From assembly GCF_048020265.1 (NCBI RefSeq), contig NZ_CP171843.1, forward strand, positions 1,922,001-1,986,000: DNA of 64,000 bases, read 5' to 3'. This document shows positions 62,701 through 64,000 of this stretch, in pieces. The notes under the pieces were generated by a model. The model ran no database searches, was not told the DNA's origin, and saw nothing but the letters and a program-made list of their open reading frames with translations. Position 1 is the stretch's first letter. Every line of letters starts with the position of its first letter. Origin of the DNA: Limnohabitans_A sp048020265 (GTDB lineage: Bacteria; Pseudomonadota; Gammaproteobacteria; Burkholderiales; Burkholderiaceae_C). A program made the position numbers and the translations under genes.

Positions 62701-64000
62701 CCTTGACGGTGCTGCCAGGCGTGCCGGTGCCCGAGACGGTGGGCGTGTTGTCGCTGGTGAGGTTGTCGGTGCTGCTGGTGCCGGTATCACTGCTGGCGAC
62801 CAGGTCGAGCGTGGGCACGGCGGGCGGGGTGCGGTCAACGGTTTCACTGTCAGTCTTGTTGCTGGTCAGGTCTTTGGCAACCACAACGGTGCCATTGGCC
62901 AGCTGCGTTTGCGGGGTGGCTGTCCAGGTGCCGTCTGGTGCGACGGTCACGACAAGAGGCTGTCCGTCGGTACCCAGGATGGCATTACCGCTGTTGTCTT
63001 TCAGCTCAATCTGGTGCCCGGGTGCGCCGGTGCCAGTGATCGTGCTGCCGTTGGTCGGGTTGATCTGCGGCATGGAGGTGTCAACCGTCTCGCTGTCAGC
63101 GGGGCTGAGGTTGCCGGCCACATCGGTCTGGGTGGCGCTGAGCGCGGTGCCGTCGGCCAGCGGCGTGGTAGGCGTTAGGCTCCAGCTGCCGTCGGCGGCG
63201 ACGGTGGCGGTGCCAATAGTGGTGCCTGCTGAGTCCTTGACGGTGACAGTAGCGCGGGGCTCGCCCGTGCCGCTGATGATGGCGCCGTTGGTGGGGCTGA
63301 TGACCGGGGCGGCCACGGCTGTGTCGATGACCAGAGGCAGCGGCGTGGCGGGACTGACGTTGCCAGCCGGGTCAGTAGCCTTGACGCTCAGGGCTTGCGG
63401 GCCGTCGGCCAGGGCGGTGGTGGGTGTGATGCTCCAGGTGCCGTTGCTGGCCACCACGGCGGTGCCAAGCTCGGTGGTGCCGTCGGGCGCGTACAGGGTG
63501 ATGGTGTCGCCGGGCGTGGCGCCGCTGCCAGAGATGGTGGGCGTGTTGTCGTTGGTGACGTTGTCGGTGGTCAGGCCGCTGTTGCTGCCAACCGCCAGCG
63601 CAGCTGCTGGCGCGACGGGCGGTGTGGTGTCGATGGTGACGGGCACCGTGCCGGGTGCGCTGACGTTGCCGGCCGGGTCGGTGGCGTTGACCTTGAGGTT
63701 TTGCGTGCCGTCGGCCAGGGGGCTGGTAGGCGTGATGGCCCAGCTGCCGTCTGGCGCCACAACGGCCGAGCCGAGGGTGTTGCCCGCAGCGTCTTTGAGG
63801 GTGATGGTGTCACCCGGGGTGGCGCTGCCGCCGGTGATGGTGGGCGTGTTGTCGCTGGTGATGTTGTCGGTGTTGCTGGTGCCTGTGTCGCTGGCAGCGG
63901 CCACGTCGGCGGCTGGGGCGGCGGGGGCTTGCGTGTCGACAGTGACCGCCAGGGCCGGGCTGCGGGCGCTGGTGTTGCCAGCCGGGTCGGTGGCGGTGGT
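42665..64000 (-). CDS. Giant multi-domain adhesin (Ig-like, FG-GAP, RTX); N-terminus outside window
   Basis: One uninterrupted frame from the right edge to TGA at 42665, 7,111 residues visible. From N to C: about 28 Ig-like repeats of roughly 80–110 residues (64000–55430), rich in Thr, Asp, Ala and Gly with few Cys; then four modules (55430–42665), each made of two Ig-like linkers, seven FG-GAP repeats with D-x-N-G-D-G calcium loops, an RTX stretch (GGxGxD-type, for example GGADVMYGGRGDDTFVLN), and a cap ending VYxVxxSxxxxAQxLV. The C-terminus is the fourth cap. Such proteins are exported by type I secretion and mediate attachment; the ATPase and adaptor downstream fit. The gene may be much longer than seen here. 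The long antisense frames are shadows of its biased codons. Confidence 0.93.
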   Translation of the reverse strand, partial: TTATDPAGNTSARSPALAVTVDTQAPAAPAADVAAASDTGTSNTDNITSDNTPTITGGSATPGDTITLKDAAGNTLGSAVVAPDGSWAITPTSPLADGTQNLKVNATDPAGNVSAPGTVPVTIDTTPPVAPAAALAVGSNSGLTTDNVTNDNTPTISGSGATPGDTITLYAPDGTTELGTAVVASNGTWSITPTTALADGPQALSVKATDPAGNVSPATPLPLVIDTAVAAPVISPTNGAIISGTGEPRATVTVKDSAGTTIGTATVAADGSWSLTPTTPLADGTALSATQTDVAGNLSPADSETVDTSMPQINPTNGSTITGTGAPGHQIELKDNSGNAILGTDGQPLVVTVAPDGTWTATPQTQLANGTVVVAKDLTSNKTDSETVDRTPPAVPTLDLVASSDTGTSSTDNLTSDNTPTVSGTGTPGSTVKVYDGTTLVGTAIVAADGTWTATLSTLTNGTHNLTATATDKAGNTSAASSALPVEIDTTAPAAPAADVATLSDTGADSDDNITSDNTPTITGAGATPGDTITLQDANGKVLGTAVVDSNGDWAITPTAALPDGEQDLRVTATDPAGNTSAPTTVPVTIDTMAPAAPAAILDPASDSGIAGDSITRVTRPVISGSGATPGDTMTLYAPDGTTVLGTAQVDEEGNWAITPNAALAEGLNPLEVTATDPAGNESAPTTVPVTVDTTVPAAPAADVAAVSDTGTSNTDNNTSDNTPTITGGGAMPGDTITLKDAAGVTLGTAVVAADGSWSITPTTSLPDGTQNLAVTATDPQGNTGPATSVPVTIDTTAGTPTGALATASDTGTLGDNLTRDNTPEISGTADANAAISVLINGLTYTTTADADGDWSIDLATAIPTGASAAAPALADGSYTPVITATDPAGNSITANGTTFAVDATPPAAPVIAPTNGTLITGSGEPGALVTVKDAANNVIGTATVAADGTWSLDPATDVPNGTVLTATQADPAGNVSAPDTETVDTTLPDAPVIAQANGSAVNGTGEPGATIALTLADGTVLRDAGGAPLTVTVQPDGTWSATPGAALADGAVVKATQTATKTNGETVTAYDTETVDAMPPAAPAADVAAASDTGSSNTDNITRDTTPDISGAGATPGDTITLKAPNGDVLGTVTVAPDGSWSITPSLPLAEGPQNLTVTATDPAGNVSAPTTVPVTIDTGIANPTGGLASASDTGTLGDNKTNDTTPALSGTAEPGAAVEVTVGGVTYTTTAGSDGAWSIPATNTLADGSYTPSIKVTDAAGNTVTTNGTPFTVDATATAAPTVSLTEAPNSVNATEAASSGGTPIVTTLPAGAQAGDTVITVVTQPDGTTLTLTTVLTSGDISTGSISQNIASTHLTQDGAWTTSTTLTDAAGNTSAAAAGSFTLDTTAPATPGALAVPENTNGGVNAAEVVSGGSVPVSVPLTTTGANAVQAGDVITLTVDDPTTNAPIAISYTVTAADITAGTASVLVPSASIPVDGTYNLSATITDPAGNTSPASTGSFTVDKSAPADGTGGLSATSDTLGGTAQDNLTADNKPILSGAAEKGATVQVTVNGVSYTTTADPTTGDWSVELTTALPDGSFTPSIKVTDAAGNSTTSTGMAFMVDTSAPTAPAAALALGSNSGLTTDNVTNDNTPEITGNGATPGDTITLYAADGTTPLGTATVAQDGTWSITPTTALADGPQALSVKATDPAGNTSPATPLPLVIDIAVAAPVISPTNGVVISGTGEPGATVTLTDGTTTLGTATVAADGSWSLTPTTPLTDGTALSATQTDVAGNVSPADGETVDASMPQINPTNGSTITGTGAPGQELALTLADGTPILDADGDPIVVTVGLNGTWSAQPGTPLADDTDIKASDTSNPLKSATATVDAQPPAAPTIDLEATSDTGVSNSDDLTNDTTPTLTGTGEAGSTITIFDGATPVGTAVVAADGTWTATLTTPLTEGLHNFTATASDKAGNTSEPSDELPITIDTTGPSAPATAPDMTAGTDTGSSNTDNNTANPKPAFTIGALPEGTVSAVLFVGGVQVPATYDPATGTLTPNTPLADGPHDITYAFTDAAGNPGAQSPSLPITIDTTAPAKPATPDLQAASDTGADDEDDTTSDTTPTFDTGIVNDPQVANVILLVDGAPVAATYDPATGAITPNAPLPEGEHDIAIQVVDVAGNTSPASDPLPVIIDTTAPAAPTNAPDMTAATDKGTSSTDNLTSDATPDFNIGPVPAGSTPVLLVDGVQVPATVTTDGSGNTVLTPTTALTDGAYSISYAYTDLAGNTSTASPALAVNIDTAAPAAPAAVLADASNSGSLADNITSDNTPTIQGSGATPGDTITLYAANGTTVLGTAVVAANGTWAITPTSQLADGTQNLQVSATDPAGNESTKTPVPVVIDSIAPAAPTVASRLTDDTTPTISGTATLAAGEKLTVTVNGATYTIDPAATTQPTGIGYNSGTGAWSVDTGVAVPTSGTLGTFPDGRYPVTATVTDAAGNATSDATTNELRIDTTSLTVALTSPNGTTYTNDTTPVITGQVAGVGDLANTPVTVTVGGATYTVLPDSSGNFSIDTATAVPTSGTFGTSGALPDGSYTVTASVTSPTGVVNSDTDTLAVDTTAPVITITSVAGDDVDNDSGTPAPVNGTFDLTKRGFTLDANATNGFTFDTSVKTPPVISGTTDAADGRTVTVTLNGKTYTTTASGGTWSVTATDADAKLLNHGSTYTLTASVTDLAGNTGTDVNNGLTVNIAPPDVPTVVSQTTGSTTPTITGVAQKIVNSAAENLAVGDALTVVLKNSTGTTLATYTLTVGGTSSPTGLTYNTTTGTWSLAVSAGVLTQPTTAPLTYNVDVSSTAGGITRSDISSGELVIVAPPSIITAPTGQSWTNEVWGSSSSGGAVLNVGEASDGTTVRVNLVGTGAQAGQVVSVQWDTQTATQSPILTAGNIAAGYIDIVVPKSTLQAATAAGTRETLNVRPTLLSGPSGSTISTGAAVAATVDFIVPAAPAINATTGATGSSNINGIQEAVYDKNLTAFQTNGTTLSSYGQDNALYYSEFWSGGSSPGTVVRLQLPALKTASNPTGTQVGDTITVNWGNQSFELTTKLTSAQITAGYIDVTVPTATIAEAGYGTISVNATITSVSSGNTSGTKPVNVNVVYDQPLFNLASVSDGFQIDGRSASEFTGQKLVTVGDVNGDGYDDIGVMGQLKNGTQAAYVVYGKPGVGEVDLSSFTGVSNTQGFMIVAPGTVWSTFSYNNNPSYPAPAYLSVGVEVYGGGDINGDGIADMVVSSPDSLPGKTFVIFGRTSGSAVINLSAINAAGVTTDGFTIDRGKVQAESIRLVGDINGDGIDDITIDNVEPYWLDTFNTQRNARDQNTAPLAFATTATSNDPTPAFVLYGRSTWDTTDTLALTSLAASDGTTLTGQVRGVGDFNGDGMNDMLFSNGQIRLGGGKGTITISGMPEVMVGEGLADVNGDGLADVIVFNNQAGYLHSNTYTNANGGWWWNDAYVIYGSSAPTNINITTLDTGSQALGFHIRPNFNGDGGNGVINSAAVAGDINGDGYADVLVSMTAGTGTSVDGIVRGETYVIYGGPTGSKNYASAGGGFFSLQRALAPSEGFRINGACSGDASGTFVSPAGDINGDGFDDLLVSSRAADPHGVISAGTSYVVFGGRDDYTDYMVFQGSNGDLISSVGTTTNDVLTGTSVSNQIVAGDGDDVLIGNGGADVMYGGRGDDTFVLNRSNLDMLYRNTNNPQDIARIDGGYGIDTLKVDGAGIGIGMGGIRDLALQSVEVFDLSGSGSNTLTINLSDVLQLSGLNNFNTANGYVAVPGQVPTGWSATNHQNQIKVDGNGDDYIKINNGQFSVIGRVTETATGNVYRVYQSAISNAQILVSDKVGVPPTVNLAAWEAPNGLTLTEAQDIDSPSTVGGTYIRITTGDSLPALGDTLRLNYGGQTLTTTIGQYALNVGYVDVFIPTATLTTETPLGTAETVAITASIVRGGTTVTTSPTANLDVNFIAPTAPTINNTAWAATGAGNTSAVSGVGEAVYATNSTTHATTGTADNALYVSETWDNGTVVRVQLPQAGTGIVPPAAGDTVLVNWGSATGAANKILTATDITNRYVDITVPYNKLETQAFGNVTVTAQIKNAAGNLSAASPVASVNWVYDVAAGQLATNPQYGFAINGQLASDYAGWSISNAGDVNGDGYEDLVIGAMQNDASGSNAGRAYVLFGNSTGAYSNFDLSSLTVAGNSNGFVINAPAIANAWYGWSVSGGGDINGDGLADVVIGNNTNYASTATSIRPLDVNASGAGGPSYVVFGRSATAAVSLSSLSVASNTNGFMVSSPFANGYSVTDAGDVNGDGLSDLAVTAPSYNGRAGVAYVVYGKTSGAPVVTASSNFVNSTEGFVINGGTVDGTVAALTSVSSGDINGDGLSDLVLGGWYTGTSTGSVYVVYGNSASGERPMVDLSSLTSASNTLGFRIVGESSTGVSVAGAADINGDGLDDVLLQSTAGYAGTNTNQGVAWVAFGKKDGTAVNVSAIEAGTASGFAINLGITSGVHGAFWIDSAGDINGDGLGDIIVSHAYGNLSPTAAGAAYVVFGKTGTGMVNVASLAASDGFRILGACANDYLGMRVTGAGDVNGDGFDDIAVSAPYADPAGRTDAGMTYIVYGGASAYRSSVFQASNGDVIGTSGNDTLTGTSGNNQLVGGDGNDTLTGAGGADVMYGGRGDDVIVVNNSNIASLALTGTAQNMLRIDGGTGIDTLKIEGTGVTTNLATMASGLQAPDPAIVKLTLPPTPSGWSYRTTTEIQAIRGQYWTTTNPSGLFETGTLSQYGLTADQAGIALRSEVGFQLNVNPGDDNASINIVKRAGETIRITFAGFAMYANDKIDVYYDGELYYSTTANPLQIGVAKLYTIDLPVINENDIKKLTFVSTSPGGAANYAGPIMANFQITSNIIDLPPINTAPGATVVLKNLPVGATLSDGMKSVVIVADDPATATVNESTQTVDVTSWDIRKLTLIVATVQDTPAFTNGSKSIVYSVTDIKANGDAVTTDVNYTVGSSTVPSLPDVGMPLDLVKNVERVDLGNHNTGTGNTLSVSLKNVLQMSNDDVFNTTNGWTQSSTGWTQVSGTAPTAWGAINRGNQIVVDGGSADTVVVDGAFIEAGRVTNNGNVYRVLQSTVAQAQIIVDADVQLKLKPTIYGGLGELAGTLTEGEAISGGGTVVRVAIDKIGAAIGNQIQLNLGKYSVVSGALTDTQMKQGWLEINVPTNILYQNAQDQLPGGSMPMYASLVAVNGSGVMSVVNQGPTIQQPIDFLSPTPPIIDVTAWATTNISSDTTGIPEAMYETNWAMATSATGTPPTTGSADGGIYVSEALSGGSTVHVKLPNGTTPSSLRPPVAGDKVLVAWGNATPIEVVLSATDITNKYVNVNVPFSTIDAQGFGSVTVTAQIVSAATGNLSDAAKVGVNYLYELPLALISGGTQGFVINGSTSAGETGFSVASAGDVNGDGLEDVIIGARREDNNKGRAYVVFGKTDTTAIDLTAVLAGSGGFVISSLSKSDSYTGYDVYGAGDINGDGLADLLVSVPDFNSSASGPGDVFVVYGKADTAAVQLSTITGGQSTGFRISGVSATAQGQLGQSLAAAGDMNGDGIGDFIIGQPGQGKAYVVYGRQDNATINITAVEAGSGGYAITGLTGGSNYWDANVGAGGDVNGDGLADVVIGDGNLNNTNNRAFVVFGSTNNPGSFVGTAVGTRGFIIQGATATGSKLGDHVTIVDDFNGDGLADVVVSDEARRVYVVYGKTGNTTVALGASSVDATGAAGFTILTNDAADTVGSLMAKNVLVSSAGDFNGDGLTDLLIGVPTGDPYGRADAGRSYLVYGRTGGVSVSTGSMAFSDGFRIIGESAGDYSGFAISAAGDVNGDGFADLVMGAYGTDYGSQTFAGKSYVIFGGIDRVTKTAAIDFLGDATANALSGTTANEQFIAGAGNDTLVGGGGADVMYGGAGNDTFVINADNAAMLARNTGNDSQNVARIDGGTGLDKIVLSGSGMSLDLTAIRSEVIHNVEWLDVTGTGNNSVTLNLNNVVQMSNFNVYNTANGYAAVSAKEPAGWGAVNTDEQLLIDGNTGDAVTLKGAWYVSGQVAKEGVVYNVVQHVSATAQVLVHGDLDLHLQPAVDVGFGEIVGKLNLIEAQSDGKTVVRVYIAYTGAVDGNALSLDWDGQTVVQAITATDISKGYVDVAVSTATLLAATADGTSESIAVRADLLSAPTSGSLVVSGASAQVTVDFVRPTAPIIDATAWSTTNSTSDTTGIPEARYQLLTSASGTSFPTSGTADGQLTTSEVANGTVVRVQLPIGTGSAQPPVAGDTLVVGWGAFSKIIELTPAHITSKYVDVSLTATEVQSQPYGTVAVTAKLRSAATGNESNVAEVLVNYAFELPLGLVGNSVAGYAILGQSSLESGYHVAMLGDVNGDGLDDLLIGAPESTAPGGTGRSGQAYVVFGKTDNAAINLTAVAQGSGGFAIYGKSTGEFVGWDVSSVGDMNGDGLADLLVGATWNNGSGTYYAGRGYLIYGKSSGDAVYTSALGSQGFTIYGPAGPTSATRDNFANSVDMLGDVNGDGINDLGFFASNAGKAYVVYGKTDNSNILATAVEGGTGGFAMSGLASGIGFWGRIGGGGDINGDGYDDVVIGDAIFGSNNGRAFVVYGSSTGVNLAASSSLGTSGFVITGPTGQNFVMGMDVEILGDVNGDGLADVGVTAANRTAFVIYGGNSTNLTVSASAVDPSRGFAFSFNDPDNSAATYATNYYGQQLRLASIGDFNGDGLADFLVGYDKGDVYGTLDAGRGYVVYGRTSGQSISTSTMTASDGFRILGESASGYAGYGVAGGGDVNGDGFSDLVISAYGQFGTGTSGGKTYVVFGGLSGGTDPSQIDFMGTSGSNTLNGTAANEQFIGGAGDDTLVGGGGADAMFGGTGNDTFQLNADNVDLSLRAQRGSLQVDGGTGLDKIVLDGSSITMDLTAIKADVIRDVEEIDITGVGANTLKLNLFDVLDMGSNNVFDVNAAAVDTRKQLMVTGSQTVVRQVNSVDKGDDTLVLSDLLNWSQSGTFSSAGHTYDVYNHNSAQVQLLVDQKVVVSES
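43093..43120. repeat. Palindromic repeat fragment inside the adhesin reading frame
   Basis: gactgccgcgctgcgctcgc agtgacag is the exact reverse complement of 41662–41689. In frame it encodes LSLRAQRGSL, where the equivalent place in module 3 reads AMLARNTGNDSQNVARIDGG. The surrounding residues (NADN before, DGGTGLDKIVL after) are conserved between both modules. Confidence 0.85.
45566..47665 (-). repeat. Adhesin module 3: seven FG-GAP repeats, RTX stretch and cap
   Basis: Starts at YELPLALISGGTQGFVING. Calcium loops: DVNGDGLED, DINGDGLAD, DMNGDGIGD, DVNGDGLAD, DFNGDGLAD, DFNGDGLTD, DVNGDGFAD. RTX stretch at about 46029–46163 (AGAGNDTLVGGGGADVMYGG). Cap ends VVYNVVQHVSATAQVLV. Confidence 0.87.
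48484..51560 (-). repeat. Adhesin module 2: seven FG-GAP repeats, RTX stretch, extra insert and cap
   Basis: Starts at YDVAAGQLATNPQYGFAING. Calcium loops: DVNGDGYED, DINGDGLAD, DVNGDGLSD, DINGDGLSD, DINGDGLDD, DINGDGLGD, DVNGDGFDD. RTX stretch at about 49851–50001. It is ~300 residues longer than the others because of an insert at about 48822–49712 between the RTX-linked beta-helix start and the cap. Confidence 0.87.
52365..54590 (-). repeat. Adhesin module 1: seven FG-GAP repeats, RTX stretch and cap
   Basis: Starts at YDQPLFNLASVSDGFQIDG. Seven calcium loops in order: DVNGDGYDD, DINGDGIAD, DINGDGIDD, DFNGDGMND, DVNGDGLAD, DINGDGYAD, DINGDGFDD. RTX stretch at about 52833–52977 (VAGDGDDVLIGNGGADVMYG). 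Cap ends GNVYRVYQSAISNAQILV. Confidence 0.87.
55430..64000 (-). repeat. Array of about 28 tandem Ig-like repeats in the adhesin
   Basis: Most units follow the plan PAAPAADVAAASDTGTSNTDN – T(S/N)DNTPTITG – GATPGDTITLKD – GTAVVAADGSWSITPTTxLADG – (A/T)TDPAGNxS – VPVTIDTT. Three variant types recur: a short form (SGTGEPGATVTV), a form with VNGVSYTTTAD, and longer divergent ones near 56–57 kb and 59.5–60.2 kb. They resemble Pfam bacterial Ig domains of Bap/BapA proteins. They would form a stiff stalk projecting the propeller modules or the N-terminal part. Confidence 0.88.
58080..59200 (-). repeat. Second copy of a four-unit Ig block (first copy 62540–63640)
   Basis: The units beginning ALALGSNSGLTTDNVTNDNT, then PVISPTNGVVISGTGEPGAT, MPQINPTNGSTITGTGAPGQ and PTIDLEATSDTGVSNSDDLT repeat, in the same order, the units at 62540–63640 (ALAVGSNSGLTTDNVTNDNT, PVISPTNGAIISGTGEPRAT, MPQINPTNGSTITGTGAPGH, PTLDLVASSDTGTSSTDNLT). 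Confidence 0.85.

Overview
The window reads as a betaproteobacterial chromosome, most likely a Comamonadaceae/Burkholderiales phototroph of the Limnohabitans–Rhodoferax–Rubrivivax type. The reasons are a crt-bch-puf gene order typical of that group, Bug-type solute-binding proteins, spheroidene-series carotenoid genes and high GC. This is inferred from gene content only; no database search was possible.

Region 1 (1–1300) holds the start of a LysR regulator (argP-like, cut by the left edge) divergent from a LysE-family amino acid exporter, closed by a bidirectional terminator. Region 2 (1320–17660, all minus strand) is a photosynthesis superoperon. In transcription order it is crtE-crtF-bchC-bchX-bchY-bchZ-pufB-(74-aa ORF)-pufA-pufL-pufM-pufC-crtA-crtD-crtC-pucB-pucA-pucC-(31-aa ORF). 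It encodes late carotenoid steps leading to spheroidenone, chlorophyllide reductase and the dehydrogenase of bacteriochlorophyll a synthesis, the reaction centre with its tetrahaem cytochrome, LH1, and a peripheral antenna whose alpha subunit carries Phe44-Leu45, the signature of blue-shifted B800-820 (LH3) complexes. PpsR/CrtJ-type boxes (TGT-N12-ACA) precede crtE and bchC. crtB, crtI, bchFNBHLM and puh genes are absent, so the photosynthesis genes must be split between at least two loci.

Region 3 (17775–23592) is a mixed housekeeping segment: a small membrane protein divergent from crtE, an ABC exporter, a PhnA/YjdM zinc-ribbon protein, a repeat-containing exported protein, a small unknown protein, a MATE exporter and an amidohydrolase. 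Region 4 (23794–32404, plus strand) looks like an aromatic side-chain beta-oxidation cluster: enoyl-CoA hydratase, feruloyl-CoA synthase, thiolase, SDR dehydrogenase, hotdog thioesterase, Bug-type binding protein, acyl-CoA dehydrogenase and a MarR regulator. An OmpA-like lipoprotein and a fumarylacetoacetase-family enzyme follow.

Region 5 (34458–64000, all minus strand) is the most unusual part: a giant adhesin locus. The adhesin reading frame occupies 42665 to the right edge (7,111 residues visible, N-terminus outside). It consists of about 28 Ig-like repeats followed by four large modules, each with exactly seven FG-GAP/integrin-type repeats (a predicted seven-bladed propeller), a short RTX calcium-binding stretch and a conserved cap. 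Downstream lie a glycosyltransferase, a GIY-YIG protein, a SPINDLY/OGT-type O-GlcNAc transferase, a LapB-like type I secretion ATPase, its HlyD-type adaptor and a receiver-only response regulator. A family of short palindromic repeats (core GTCATTGCGAGG…GAAGCAATCC) fills the junctions of this locus, supplies the C-terminus of the glycosyltransferase, and has entered the adhesin reading frame itself.
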